A stretch of DNA of 64,000 nt from Faecalicatena contorta. GTDB lineage: Bacteria > Bacillota > Clostridia > Lachnospirales > Lachnospiraceae. This document shows positions 53,314 to 63,080 of the stretch, one piece after another. Both the position numbers and the translations under genes were made by a program. The first letter of the stretch is position 1. Each line of letters opens with the position of its first letter. The stretch spans positions 62,001-126,000 of the forward strand of contig NZ_JAFBIY010000004.1 in the NCBI RefSeq assembly GCF_021531975.1, read 5' to 3'. The notes below the pieces were generated by a model, which was given only the letters and a program-made list of their open reading frames with translations, did not search any database and had not been told where the DNA came from.

Positions 53314-54318
53314 ATGGGATTTATTGATGATATTAAGGCAAAAGCAAAGACATGTAAAAAAACGATTGTACTTCCTGAAACAGAGGATATCAGAACTTAT
53401 GAAGCAGCAGAAGCTGTATTGAAAGAAGGAACAGCGAATCTGATTCTCATCGGAAGTGAAGAAGAAATTGCTAAGAACAAAGGTGATTTTGATATCACAG
53501 GTGCTACAATTATTGATCCTGCAACTTATGAAAAGACAGACGAGTATATTGCTAAACTTGTAGAACTGAGACAGAAAAAGGGTATGACAGAAGAACAGGC
53601 AAGAGAGCTTCTTCTTTCAAATTATCTGTATTATGGTGTAATGATGGTTAAAATGAAAGATGCTGATGGTATGGTTTCAGGTGCATGTCATTCTACCGCA
53701 GATACATTAAGACCATGTCTGCAGATTCTTAAGACAAAGCCGGGAACAAAACTTGTTTCCGCATTTTTCGTAATTGTTGTGCCAGATTGTGATATGGGTG
53801 CGGACGGAACATTTGTATTTGCTGACTCCGGTCTTGAACAGAATCCGGATCCGGAAAAACTTGCAGCAATCGCACTTTCTTCTGCAGAATCTTTCGAGCT
53901 TCTGACTGGAAAAGAGCCAATCGTTGCTATGCTTTCACACTCAACAAAGGGAAGTGCAAAGCATCCGGATGTTGATAAAGTAGTAGAAGCTACACGTATC
54001 GCAAAGGAAAATGCTCCGGAAGGATTACTTCTTGATGGTGAATTCCAGCTTGACGCAGCAATCGTACCGGAAGTTGGTGCATCCAAGGCACCTGGAAGCC
54101 CGGTTGCAGGCAAAGCAAATGTACTTGTATTCCCTGATCTTGATGCAGGAAATATCGGCTATAAGCTGGCACAGAGACTTGGCAAGGCTGAGGCATATGG
54201 TCCTCTTACACAGGGTATCGCAGCACCTGTTAATGATCTGTCTCGCGGATGCAGTGCAAAGGATATCGAAGGTGTTGTAGCAATTACAGCAGTTCAGTGT
54301 ATGGCAGAAGATAAATAA
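53314..54318 (+). CDS. pta: Phosphate acetyltransferase
   Basis: Pta, 334 residues, making acetyl phosphate from acetyl-CoA. It is the short form without the N-terminal regulatory domains. Typical segments are KTIVLPETEDIRTYEAAE near 17, DADGMVSGACHSTADTLRP near 120 and the C-terminal GIAAPVNDLSRGCS. AGGAG lies before the ATG. With ackA 33 bases downstream it forms the acetate-producing, ATP-yielding branch of fermentation. Confidence 0.97.
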   Translation: MGFIDDIKAKAKTCKKTIVLPETEDIRTYEAAEAVLKEGTANLILIGSEEEIAKNKGDFDITGATIIDPATYEKTDEYIAKLVELRQKKGMTEEQARELLLSNYLYYGVMMVKMKDADGMVSGACHSTADTLRPCLQILKTKPGTKLVSAFFVIVVPDCDMGADGTFVFADSGLEQNPDPEKLAAIALSSAESFELLTGKEPIVAMLSHSTKGSAKHPDVDKVVEATRIAKENAPEGLLLDGEFQLDAAIVPEVGASKAPGSPVAGKANVLVFPDLDAGNIGYKLAQRLGKAEAYGPLTQGIAAPVNDLSRGCSAKDIEGVVAITAVQCMAEDK

Positions 54319-54351
54319 TGAAATAATTATTTTAAAGAGAGGTATAAAAAA

Positions 54352-55542
54352 ATGAATGTATTAGTAATCAATTGTGGAAGTTCATCTCTGAAATTCCAGC
54401 TCATCAACTCCGAGTCCGAGCAGGTTCTGGCAAAAGGTTTATGCGAAAGAATCGGAATTGACGGAAGTCTTACTTATCAGCCGGCAGGCGGAGAGAAGGT
54501 AAAATCTGACAAGGCTATGCCGACACACACAGAAGCAATCCAGTTCGTGATCGACGCTTTAACAGATGCAAAGACAGGTGTTGTTAAGAGTCTTGATGAA
54601 ATCGGAGCAGTAGGACATCGTGTTGTACATGGTGGTGAAAAGTTTGCAAGTTCTGTGGTAATCACAGATGAAGTAAAGGCTGCTATCGAGGAATGTAACG
54701 ATCTTGCACCACTTCATAACCCTGCAAACCTGATTGGTATCAATGCATGTCAGGAATTGATGCCTGGCACACCAATGGTAGCCGTATTTGATACAGCTTT
54801 CCATCAGACAATGCCGGATACAGCATATATGTATGGTCTTCCATATGAATATTATGACAAGTATAAAGTAAGAAGATATGGTTTCCACGGAACAAGCCAC
54901 AGCTTTGTATCAAAGAGAGCTGCAGAACTTGCAGGAAAAGCATATGATGATGTTAAGACAATCGTATGTCACCTTGGAAACGGCGCAAGTATCTGTGCAG
55001 TAAAAAATGGAAAGTCTGTAGATACATCTATGGGTCTTACACCTCTGGAAGGACTTGTTATGGGAACACGTTCCGGAGATATTGATCCGGCAATCCTCGA
55101 ATTCCTTGCAAAGAAGGAAGATATGGATGTATTCGAACTGGTTAATATGTTAAATAAAAAATCTGGTGTATTTGGTCTTTCCAACAATCTTTCCAGTGAC
55201 TTCCGTGATCTTGAGGAAGCATCTAACAGCGGAAATGCTCAGGCAGCAAATGCGCTTGAAGTATTCTGCTATCGTGTAGCAAAATATGTGGGAAGCTACA
55301 CCGCAGCAATGAATGGTGTAGATGTGATCGCATTTACAGCAGGAATAGGTGAGAACTCTGGAACCGTTCGTGCGAAAGTATTAGGATACCTCGGCTTCCT
55401 CGGCATCGAAGTGGATGCAGAAGCAAATGGAAAACGTGGCGAAGAGATCACAATTTCCACACCGGATTCCAAAGTGAAAGTTATGGTAATCCCTACAAAC
55501 GAAGAGCTTGCTATTGCACGTGAGACTGTTGCATTAGTATAA
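54352..55542 (+). CDS. ackA: Acetate kinase
   Basis: Acetate kinase, 396 residues, ASKHA fold. It converts acetyl phosphate and ADP to acetate and ATP. Signature parts are [15 protein letters not shown] (start), [11 protein letters not shown] near 87, [10 protein letters not shown] near 147, [10 protein letters not shown] near 177 and FTAGIGENS near 326. Length is standard. A GC-rich stem-loop follows the stop. Confidence 0.98.
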   Translation: MNVLVINCGSSSLKFQLINSESEQVLAKGLCERIGIDGSLTYQPAGGEKVKSDKAMPTHTEAIQFVIDALTDAKTGVVKSLDEIGAVGHRVVHGGEKFASSVVITDEVKAAIEECNDLAPLHNPANLIGINACQELMPGTPMVAVFDTAFHQTMPDTAYMYGLPYEYYDKYKVRRYGFHGTSHSFVSKRAAELAGKAYDDVKTIVCHLGNGASICAVKNGKSVDTSMGLTPLEGLVMGTRSGDIDPAILEFLAKKEDMDVFELVNMLNKKSGVFGLSNNLSSDFRDLEEASNSGNAQAANALEVFCYRVAKYVGSYTAAMNGVDVIAFTAGIGENSGTVRAKVLGYLGFLGIEVDAEANGKRGEEITISTPDSKVKVMVIPTNEELAIARETVALV

Positions 55543-55553
55543 TTATTCATCTT

Positions 55554-55586
55554 AACACCCTCCTGCATTTTATGTAGGAGGGTGTT
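55554..55586 (+). terminator. Stem-loop after ackA
   Basis: AACACCCTCCT (55554-55564) pairs perfectly with AGGAGGGTGTT (55576-55586), with CAT/ATG pairing inside the loop. There is no T-run behind it, so it may stabilise the 3' end or be a weak terminator. Confidence 0.6.
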
Positions 55587-55618
55587 GGAATATTTGGCAA
55601 AAAATAAGTAATTATATG

Positions 55619-55646
55619 TTGACAAAAATGCTTAACGTGATATAAT
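55619..55646 (+). promoter_or_regulatory. Promoter of the yceD-rpmF-plsX operon
   Basis: TTGACA (55619-55624), a 16-base spacer and an extended -10, TGATATAAT (55638-55646). Starts 28 bases before the yceD start codon. Confidence 0.85.
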
Positions 55647-55673
55647 AGACAAGGTATGAATAGGGGTGACATT

Positions 55674-56204
55674 ATGTTAATTGACCTATCCAATGTTTTA
55701 TCTGAACCGCATAAGTCTCTGGATACAGCAGTTCCATGTACTTTAAATGAATTCACTACAAGACTTGGAACATATCCGATAATCTCAAAAGGTGGCATTC
55801 ACATTACTGTACATTATGTGAAAGACAGACAGATTGAGATTCATGGCATGTGTAAGCTTGTGATCGAGATACCGTGTGACAGGTGCCTTGAGCCTGTACC
55901 GACAGATTTCGATCTGGATTTTACAAAGAAAGTACGAGTATCTGCAGATGAGGATGAGCCGGATTCGGATGAATTAGATGAATCAAACTATATTGACGGA
56001 TATACGCTTGATGCAGATAAACTGATCTGCAACGAGGTACTAATAGGGTGGCCGACTAAGATTCTGTGTAGCGAAGACTGTAAAGGAATTTGCAACGTAT
56101 GTGGTCAAAACCTGAATCAGGGAACTTGTGACTGTGAAGATACAAGTCTTGACCCTAGAATGTCAGTTATCCGCGATGTTTTTAAGAATTTTAAGGAGGT
56201 GTAA
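55674..56204 (+). CDS. yceD: YceD/DUF177-family protein
   Basis: A 176-residue DUF177 protein, the usual upstream neighbour of rpmF, connected with 23S rRNA maturation. The ATG at 55674 lies 5 bases after AGGGGTG; an in-frame ATG at 55656 is possible. CDRCLEPV near 68-75 is the family signature. The C-terminal CSEDCKGICNVCGQNLNQG (about 132-150) and CDC resemble a metal-binding knuckle usual in Firmicutes. It is separated from rpmF by 3 bases, so they are co-translated. Confidence 0.9.
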   Translation: MLIDLSNVLSEPHKSLDTAVPCTLNEFTTRLGTYPIISKGGIHITVHYVKDRQIEIHGMCKLVIEIPCDRCLEPVPTDFDLDFTKKVRVSADEDEPDSDELDESNYIDGYTLDADKLICNEVLIGWPTKILCSEDCKGICNVCGQNLNQGTCDCEDTSLDPRMSVIRDVFKNFKEV

Positions 56205-56207
56205 CCT

Positions 56208-56387
56208 ATGTCAATTTGTCCAAAGAATAAATCTTCTAAAGCAAGAAGAGATAAAAGAAGAGCTAATTGGAAAATGAGCGCTCCAAACCTGGTTAAATGC
56301 AGCAAGTGTGGCGAATTAATGATGCCTCACAGAGTATGCAAGGCTTGTGGCTCATACAACAAAAAAGAAATCATTGCTCAGGATTAA
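56208..56387 (+). CDS. rpmF: 50S ribosomal protein L32
   Basis: A 59-residue ribosomal protein. The start follows AAGGAGGTG. The N-terminus is strongly basic (SSKARRDKRRANWKM), and the zinc ribbon has Cys31, Cys34, Cys44 and Cys47 (KCSKCGE, VCKACG). The C+ form suggests zinc-dependent L32. A terminator-like hairpin lies between it and plsX, which may keep ribosomal protein expression higher than lipid genes. Confidence 0.97.
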   Translation: MSICPKNKSSKARRDKRRANWKMSAPNLVKCSKCGELMMPHRVCKACGSYNKKEIIAQD

Positions 56388-56409
56388 TTTAGTAAACAGT
56401 GATGAAAAC

Positions 56410-56439
56410 AAGGGGTTCCGGTGTTCGGAATCCTTTTTT
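56410..56439 (+). terminator. Terminator or attenuator between rpmF and plsX
   Basis: AAGGGGTTCCG (56410-56420) pairs with CGGAATCCTT (56426-56435), with one bulge and a G-U pair, a 5-base loop and a T-run. Confidence 0.75.
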
Positions 56440-56507
56440 CATTTATATTATTGATTTTTAAGGCAATGTTTAGTAGAATTATACCAGTAATGCTAGGAGG
56501 AAACAGA

Positions 56508-57530
56508 ATGGCTGAATTTACAAGAATTGCGCTTGATGCTATGGGTGGAGATAACGCACCTGTCGAAATCGTTAAGGGCGCTATAGAGGCTGTTGCAAAA
56601 GAGAGACGCATAAATGTATTTCTGATTGGAAAAGAAGAGATCATTCAGAAAGAACTTGGCAAGTATACATACCCAAAAGAGCAGATAGAGATCGTAAATG
56701 CAACAGAAGTAATTGAGACAGCAGAACCGCCTGTAAATGCAATACGAAGGAAGAAAGACTCTTCGATCGTAGTTGGCATGAAGCTTGTAAAAGAAGGAAA
56801 AGCAGACGCTTTTGTGTCAGCAGGAAGTTCCGGTGCGGTTCTGGTAGGCGGACAGGTAATTGTCGGCCGTATCAAAGGAGTGGAGAGACCGCCGCTTGCA
56901 CCGCTTATTCCTACCGAAAAAGGTGTAAGTCTTTTGATCGACTGTGGAGCAAACGTAGATGCAAGACCTTCCCACCTTGTACAGTTTGCAAAGATGGGAT
57001 CCGTCTATATGGAGCATATTGTAGGTATTAAGAATCCGAAGGTTGCGATTGTGAATATTGGTGCTGAAGAGGAAAAGGGAAATGCACTTGTAAAAGAAAC
57101 ATTCCCAATATTAAAGGAAACAAAGGAAATTAACTTTACCGGAAGTATCGAGGCACGTGAGATTCCACACGGACAGGCGGATGTTATTGTATGTGAAGCC
57201 TTTACGGGTAATGTGATCCTGAAGCTTACTGAAGGACTGGCATCCACCCTTGTTCATAAGATTAAGGAAGGAATGATGTCGTCACTTCGTGGTAAAATAG
57301 GTGCTCTTCTTGTGAAGCCTGCTTTGAAGCAGACACTTAAGGGATTTGATGTAAGTGAGCATGGAGGCGCGCCGCTTCTGGGACTTAATGGTCTGGTAGT
57401 AAAGACACATGGAAGCTCAACAGCAAAGGAGATCTGTAATACGATACTGCAGTGTGTAACATTTAAAGAGCAGGATATTAATGGGAAAATCAGAGAATGC
57501 ATTCAGGCGGAGAATATTTCCGCTGAATAA
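56508..57530 (+). CDS. plsX: Phosphate acyltransferase PlsX
   Basis: PlsX makes acyl phosphate from acyl-ACP for phospholipid synthesis. The ATG at 56508 follows AGGAGG and gives 340 residues. It opens RIALDAMGGDNAP, with VSAGSSGAVLVGGQ near 106 and HGQADVIVCEAFTGNVILKL near 224. The next gene is acpP, which supplies its substrate; fabD, fabG and fabF, often found between, are absent. Confidence 0.96.
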   Translation: MAEFTRIALDAMGGDNAPVEIVKGAIEAVAKERRINVFLIGKEEIIQKELGKYTYPKEQIEIVNATEVIETAEPPVNAIRRKKDSSIVVGMKLVKEGKADAFVSAGSSGAVLVGGQVIVGRIKGVERPPLAPLIPTEKGVSLLIDCGANVDARPSHLVQFAKMGSVYMEHIVGIKNPKVAIVNIGAEEEKGNALVKETFPILKETKEINFTGSIEAREIPHGQADVIVCEAFTGNVILKLTEGLASTLVHKIKEGMMSSLRGKIGALLVKPALKQTLKGFDVSEHGGAPLLGLNGLVVKTHGSSTAKEICNTILQCVTFKEQDINGKIRECIQAENISAE

Positions 57531-57554
57531 TAGAGAAGAAAAAGGAGAAATAAT

Positions 57555-57800
57555 ATGGAGAATAGTACGGAGTTTGAAAAATTACAGGAGATTATTGCAG
57601 ATGTTTTAAATCTTGATGCAAAGGATATTACTATGGATTCTAAGATCCAGGATGATCTTGGTGCGGACTCTCTTGATGTCTTCCAGATTATTGTGGGAAT
57701 AGAGGATGTTTTTGACCTTGAGATTGATAATGATGAAGTAGAAAAAATCGTAACAGTAGGAGACGCTGTAGAACAGATTAGAAATGCAACTAACGACTAG
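57555..57800 (+). CDS. acpP: Acyl carrier protein
   Basis: ACP of 81 residues, strongly acidic, with the phosphopantetheine attachment Ser39 in LGADSLDVFQ. It carries fatty-acyl chains for FAS II and PlsX. The protein reads DVFQIIVGIEDVFDLEI after the Ser, a little different from the usual DSLDVVELVM. It lies 24 bases after plsX and is followed by a strong terminator. Confidence 0.95.
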   Translation: MENSTEFEKLQEIIADVLNLDAKDITMDSKIQDDLGADSLDVFQIIVGIEDVFDLEIDNDEVEKIVTVGDAVEQIRNATND

Positions 57801-57814
57801 GCATTATTTTTACA

Positions 57815-57844
57815 CGAAAAAGCCCTACCGGGCTTTTTCGTTTT
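57815..57844 (+). terminator. Terminator after acpP
   Basis: CGAAAAAGCCC (57815-57825) and GGGCTTTTTCG (57830-57840) are perfect 11-bp arms around a 4-base loop, followed by T residues. It ends 15 bases before rnc. Confidence 0.92.
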
Positions 57845-57859
57845 ATGGAGTAAATTTGT

Positions 57860-58549
57860 ATGGGAAGAGATTTAAGAGAACTTGAAAATAAGATTGGATA
57901 TCATTTTAAAGATTTCTCACTTTTGAAAAAAGCGATGCTTCACAGCTCTTATGCAAATGAACAGCATCTGCCCAAATATGAATGTAACGAGAGACTGGAA
58001 TTTCTCGGGGATGCTGTACTGGAAGTCGTATCCAGTGAGTTTCTTTTTTATGCACATCCAAAGATGCCAGAAGGTGAACTGACCAAGACCAGAGCAAGTA
58101 TGGTATGTGAACCGGCTCTTGCTTTCTGTGCAAGAGACATCTCCCTGGGAGAATATCTGCTTTTGGGAAAAGGAGAAGAAGCAACGGGTGGACGAAAAAG
58201 AGAGTCCATTACTTCTGATGCTATGGAAGCACTTATCGGAGCGATATATGTAGATGGTGGTTTTGCTAATGCAAAAGAGTTTATCAGAAAATTTATTTTG
58301 AAAGATTTAGAGAATAAAAAGCTCTTTTATGATAGCAAGACTATCTTACAGGAAATTGTACAGGCAAGGTTTAAGGAATCAATCAGTTACAGATTGATTG
58401 GTGAAGAAGGACCGGACCATGACAAATCCTTCTATGTTGCTGTTTATATTGGTGAGGAAAAATACGGTATCGGACGTGGAAGGACAAAGAAGTCTGCAGA
58501 ACAGGAAGCAGCATATCAGAGCATATTAAAACTACGCGAGAAAGTATAA
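57860..58549 (+). CDS. rnc: Ribonuclease III
   Basis: RNase III, 229 residues, processing rRNA precursors and double-stranded RNA. The signature ERLEFLGDAVLEV (about 44-56) and the second acidic site DAMEALIGAIYVDGG (about 116-130) build the catalytic centre. A C-terminal double-stranded RNA-binding domain (about 155-229, GRGRTKKSAEQEAA) follows. The rnc-smc-ftsY order is conserved in Firmicutes. No separate promoter is obvious; transcripts may read through the acpP terminator. Confidence 0.97.
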   Translation: MGRDLRELENKIGYHFKDFSLLKKAMLHSSYANEQHLPKYECNERLEFLGDAVLEVVSSEFLFYAHPKMPEGELTKTRASMVCEPALAFCARDISLGEYLLLGKGEEATGGRKRESITSDAMEALIGAIYVDGGFANAKEFIRKFILKDLENKKLFYDSKTILQEIVQARFKESISYRLIGEEGPDHDKSFYVAVYIGEEKYGIGRGRTKKSAEQEAAYQSILKLREKV

Positions 58550-58561
58550 AATGGGGGCTGT

Positions 58562-61500
58562 ATGTATTTAAAAAGTATAGAAGTGCAGGGATTCAAGTCA
58601 TTTGCGCATAAGATAAAATTTGACTTTCATAATGGAATTACCGGCATTGTAGGACCGAATGGAAGCGGAAAAAGTAATGTCGCAGATGCTGTGCGCTGGG
58701 TTCTGGGTGAACAAAGAGTAAAGCAGCTTCGTGGCGGAAGTATGCAGGATGTCATCTTTTCCGGGACAGAAAACCGCAAACCACTCAGTTATGCTTCTGT
58801 AGCGATTACATTGGATAATTCGGATCACCAGCTGGCTATTGATTATGAAGAAGTAACGATTGCCAGAAAGTTGTATCGATCGGGAGAAAGTGAATATCTG
58901 ATCAATGGAAGCAGCTGTCGTCTGAAGGATGTAAATGAATTGTTTTATGACACCGGTATTGGTAAAGAAGGCTATTCTATTATCGGACAGGGGCAGATTG
59001 ACCGTATCTTAAGTGGTAAGCCAGAAGAGCGAAGAGAGCTTTTTGATGAAGCTGCAGGAATTGTAAAATTCAAGCGTCGGAAAAATATGTCTGTGAAAAA
59101 GCTAGAAGAAGAGAGACAGAATCTTCTTCGAGTAAATGATATTCTTGCTGAACTGGAGAAACAGGTCGGCCCATTAGAGAAACAGGCAGAAAAAGCCAAA
59201 GAATATTTGAGAAAGAAAGAAGAACTGAAAACATTTGATATTAATATGTTTCTTCTGGAAACTGCCCGCATTCAGGAACAGGTAAAAGGACTGGATGAGA
59301 AGCTTGACCTTACCCGTGAAGAACTGGATACAGCGGAATCTCAGTATGACAATATGAAAACGGAATATGAGTCCGTTGAGGAACAGGCAGATCGTATTGA
59401 TGATTCGATTGAGCATGCGAAGGGACAGTTGAGTGAGACAACTCTTTTAAAACAGCAGCTGGAGAACCAGATTGCGCTTTTAAAAGAGCAGATTCACAGT
59501 GCCCATATGAATGATGAGCATTATGATCAGCGGGCACGAACAATTGCAGATGAGATTGAGGAAAGAACGCATAATCTTAAGACTCTGGAAAAAGAACAGG
59601 AAGAGATTCAGAATAATCTGGAAAGTCAAAGGGCGTTTGAAAGTCAGGCAAAAGAAGAGCTGATTGCTGTGCAGACAAGAATTGCCACATTAAGTGCATC
59701 TGTGGAAAAGAATAAGACGGAAATCATGGAGCTTTTAGGAAATCGTGCTTCTACGAAGGCAAAGATACAGAAGTTTGACACTATGCTTGAGCAGATACAG
59801 GTAAGGAAATCGCAGCTTCAACAGAGAATTCTGGAGGCGGAGACAGAATCTGCCGTGCAGAAGGAGGCGTTTGACGGTTATCAGGAAGAACTTCGTCAGA
59901 TATCCGAAAAAATCCGTACACTGATTGAAGAACAAGAGTCTTATGAGAGTAAGATACAGGCGCTACAGGAAACACTGGCCAGACAGACAGAACAATTCCG
60001 TGTCGGACAGACTGCTTTTCACAGAGAACAGTCACGTCTGGAGTCCCTCAAAAATATTACGGAACGTTACGATGGTTATGGGAACAGTATACGAAAAGTG
60101 ATGGATAATCGTGAAAAGGAGCCGGGGCTTCTTGGTGTTGTCGCAGATATTATAAAGGTAGATAAAAAATATGAAATTGCCATTGAGACGGCACTTGGCG
60201 GAAGCATTCAGAACATTGTGACAGCGGATGAAGACACCGCAAAGCGTATGATTGCTTTTTTGAAAAAGAATAAGTTTGGACGTGCAACGTTTCTTCCGCT
60301 CACTTCTATGAAAGCCTATGGCAGCATAGGAAAACAGGAAGCATTGAGTGAACCGGGAGCTATAAATACGGCAGATACACTTGTTAAAGTTGAGGAGCAG
60401 TATAAAGAACTTGCATCATTTCTTCTCGGTCGAACACTGGTTGTAGACCACATTGACCATGGTATTGCGATTGCAAGAAAATACAGGCAGTCAATTCGCA
60501 TTGTGACACTGGAGGGCGAACTGATTAATCCGGGTGGTTCTATGACAGGCGGCGCATTCCGCAATTCCAGTAATCTACTTAGCAGACGTCGGGAGATTGA
60601 GGAATTTGAAAAAACAGTAAAGCAGCTGAAAATGGAAATGGATGAGCTGGAAGCAAAGTCTGATGTCCTTCGTAAGGAGCGTGCCGGTTATTATGATAAA
60701 GTTGAAAAGCTAAAGAAACAACTGCAGGAAGCATATGTTGTTCAGAATACAGCGAAGATGAAGGCTGATCAGGCACAGTCCAAAATGCGTGCATCAGAAA
60801 ATATGCGTGAAGATATCCAGCGTGAATCAGAAGAACTGGATGGACAGATTACGGATATTGTAGATAATCAGGAGTCTATTACCGTAGAGCTTGATACATC
60901 TGAAAAGCTGGAAAAAGAATTAAATGAGCAGATAGACGTAGAACAAAAGGAGCTTGACAGTCAGCGTGAGACAGAAGCTGACAGGCAGAAGAATCTGGAA
61001 GAAAGACATCTTGTATGTGCAAGCCTGGAACAGAAATACACATTTGTTATGGAAAATGTGAACCGTATTCGTGAGGAAGTAACGAAGTTTGAAGAAGAAC
61101 TGCGCGCGCTTAAGGAAAATAAAGGTGGTACCTCAAAGGAAATCCAGGAAAAAGAAAACCAGATTACAGAGCTTCATCAGACCATTGAAAATTCAAAAGA
61201 ATTGTTTGTTGAGATTCAGGAAGAAATCGAAAAGTTCAAAAAAGAACGTGAAGAATTAAATCGCAGACATAAAGTGTTCCTTCAGAAAAGAGAAGACCTG
61301 TCGCGCCACATGGCAGAACTGGATAAAGAAATCTTCCGTCTGGAGAGTCAGAAGAACAGTTATGAAGAAGCTTCTGAAAAGCAGATCAACTATATGTGGG
61401 AAGAATATGAACTTACCTACAATCGTGCACTTGAGCTTCGGGATGCAAATCTGACGGATCTTTCACGGATGAAGAAACGAATTCAGGAGCTTCGTAATGA

Positions 61501-62122
61501 AATCAAAGGGCTTGGCGATGTCAATGTGAATGCGATTGAAGATTTCAAAAATATTTCCGAACGATATGTTTTTCTGAAAGGTCAGCATGATGATCTTGTT
61601 GAGGCAGAAGCAACTCTTGAGCAGATTATTGAGGAACTGGATACGGCTATGCGGAAGCAGTTCCGGGAACAGTTTGATCGTATATCCAAAGAATTTGATG
61701 CAGTATTCAAGGAGTTATTCGGTGGCGGAAAAGGAACGCTGGAGCTTATCGAAGATGAAGATATTCTGGAAGCCGGAATACGTATCATTGCACAGCCGCC
61801 TGGAAAGAAGCTGCAGAACATGATGCAGTTATCCGGTGGAGAGAAAGCGTTGACGGCGATTGCACTTCTGTTTGCAATCCAGAACCTGAAACCTTCACCA
61901 TTCTGTCTCCTGGATGAGATTGAAGCAGCTCTGGATGATAATAATGTTGTGCGTTTTGCCCAGTATTTACATAAGCTGACGAAAAATACCCAGTTTATTG
62001 TTATTACACATCGTCGTGGCACAATGACAGCAGCAGACAGACTTTATGGTATTACGATGCAGGAAAAAGGTATCTCCACACTTGTATCGGTAAGTCTTCT
62101 GGAAAATGAACTGGATAAATAA
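58562..62122 (+). CDS. smc: Chromosome segregation protein SMC
   Basis: Condensin SMC ATPase of 1186 residues. Walker [10 protein letters not shown] (about 32-40) in the N-terminal head, long coiled coils (about 165-500 and 660-1000), a hinge domain (about 515-640, [21 protein letters not shown]) and the C-terminal head with the signature [17 protein letters not shown] (about 1090) and Walker [14 protein letters not shown]. It is the partner of ScpA and ScpB encoded at 7442-8789. It follows rnc by 12 bases and precedes ftsY by 14. Confidence 0.98.
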   Translation: MYLKSIEVQGFKSFAHKIKFDFHNGITGIVGPNGSGKSNVADAVRWVLGEQRVKQLRGGSMQDVIFSGTENRKPLSYASVAITLDNSDHQLAIDYEEVTIARKLYRSGESEYLINGSSCRLKDVNELFYDTGIGKEGYSIIGQGQIDRILSGKPEERRELFDEAAGIVKFKRRKNMSVKKLEEERQNLLRVNDILAELEKQVGPLEKQAEKAKEYLRKKEELKTFDINMFLLETARIQEQVKGLDEKLDLTREELDTAESQYDNMKTEYESVEEQADRIDDSIEHAKGQLSETTLLKQQLENQIALLKEQIHSAHMNDEHYDQRARTIADEIEERTHNLKTLEKEQEEIQNNLESQRAFESQAKEELIAVQTRIATLSASVEKNKTEIMELLGNRASTKAKIQKFDTMLEQIQVRKSQLQQRILEAETESAVQKEAFDGYQEELRQISEKIRTLIEEQESYESKIQALQETLARQTEQFRVGQTAFHREQSRLESLKNITERYDGYGNSIRKVMDNREKEPGLLGVVADIIKVDKKYEIAIETALGGSIQNIVTADEDTAKRMIAFLKKNKFGRATFLPLTSMKAYGSIGKQEALSEPGAINTADTLVKVEEQYKELASFLLGRTLVVDHIDHGIAIARKYRQSIRIVTLEGELINPGGSMTGGAFRNSSNLLSRRREIEEFEKTVKQLKMEMDELEAKSDVLRKERAGYYDKVEKLKKQLQEAYVVQNTAKMKADQAQSKMRASENMREDIQRESEELDGQITDIVDNQESITVELDTSEKLEKELNEQIDVEQKELDSQRETEADRQKNLEERHLVCASLEQKYTFVMENVNRIREEVTKFEEELRALKENKGGTSKEIQEKENQITELHQTIENSKELFVEIQEEIEKFKKEREELNRRHKVFLQKREDLSRHMAELDKEIFRLESQKNSYEEASEKQINYMWEEYELTYNRALELRDANLTDLSRMKKRIQELRNEIKGLGDVNVNAIEDFKNISERYVFLKGQHDDLVEAEATLEQIIEELDTAMRKQFREQFDRISKEFDAVFKELFGGGKGTLELIEDEDILEAGIRIIAQPPGKKLQNMMQLSGGEKALTAIALLFAIQNLKPSPFCLLDEIEAALDDNNVVRFAQYLHKLTKNTQFIVITHRRGTMTAADRLYGITMQEKGISTLVSVSLLENELDK

Positions 62123-62136
62123 ATGAGGAGGGAACT

Positions 62137-63075
62137 ATGGCTGAAGAGAAAAAAGGTTTTTTTCAAAGACTTGTCTCTGGATTAAGTAAGACAAGAGATA
62201 ATATTGTCTCAGGGATGGATAGTATTTTTAATGGTTTTTCACATATCGACGAAGAATTCTATGAGGAGCTTGAAGAAATACTCATCATGGGAGATCTTGG
62301 CGTACAGGCAACTTACGATATACTGGATAATTTAAGAGCGAAAGTAAAAGAACAGCATATTAAAGAACCAGTTCAGTGCCGACAGATTTTGATTGACAGT
62401 ATTAAAGAACAGATGGATGTGGGAGAAACCGCATATGAATTTGAAGAAAAAACATCTGTTGTCATGGTAATTGGAGTAAATGGTGTCGGTAAGACGACAA
62501 CCATCGGCAAACTTGCAGGAAAGCTTCGCAGTCAGAATAAAAGAGTAATTGTTGCAGCTGCAGATACATTTCGTGCTGCAGCAACCGAACAGTTAAAGGA
62601 ATGGGCAAACCGTGCACAGGCAGATTTTATCGGTGGTCAGGAAGGATCGGATCCGGCCTCTGTTGTTTTTGATGCTGTTGCGGCTGCAAAAGCACGAAAA
62701 GCGGATGTTCTGCTTTGTGATACCGCAGGCAGACTTCACAATAAAAAGAATCTGATGGATGAGCTTAAGAAAATGAACCGGATCATTGACAGAGAATATC
62801 CGGATGCGTACAGAGAAACTCTTGTTGTATTAGATGCTGCAACCGGACAGAATGCCCTGCAGCAGGCAAAAGAGTTTAATGAGGTTGCAGATATAACCGG
62901 TATTGTACTTACCAAAATGGATGGTACTGCCAAAGGTGGTATTGCAGTAGCAATTCAGGCAGAACTTGGTATACCGGTTAAGTATATCGGAGTTGGAGAA
63001 TCTATTGACGATTTACAGAAATTCGATACAGATACATTTGTAAATGCATTATTTGCATCAGAACAGGAGGAATAG
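62137..63075 (+). CDS. ftsY: Signal recognition particle receptor FtsY
   Basis: FtsY, the SRP receptor GTPase, 312 residues, targeting membrane proteins to the translocon. An N helical domain (about 1-95) and a G domain with GVNGVGKTTTIGKL (about 111-124), DTFRAAA, DTAGRL and TKMDGTAKGG. The acidic A domain of enteric FtsY is missing, as usual in Firmicutes; membrane binding probably uses the N-terminal helix. Confidence 0.97.
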   Translation: MAEEKKGFFQRLVSGLSKTRDNIVSGMDSIFNGFSHIDEEFYEELEEILIMGDLGVQATYDILDNLRAKVKEQHIKEPVQCRQILIDSIKEQMDVGETAYEFEEKTSVVMVIGVNGVGKTTTIGKLAGKLRSQNKRVIVAAADTFRAAATEQLKEWANRAQADFIGGQEGSDPASVVFDAVAAAKARKADVLLCDTAGRLHNKKNLMDELKKMNRIIDREYPDAYRETLVVLDAATGQNALQQAKEFNEVADITGIVLTKMDGTAKGGIAVAIQAELGIPVKYIGVGESIDDLQKFDTDTFVNALFASEQEE

Positions 63076-63080
63076 GACAG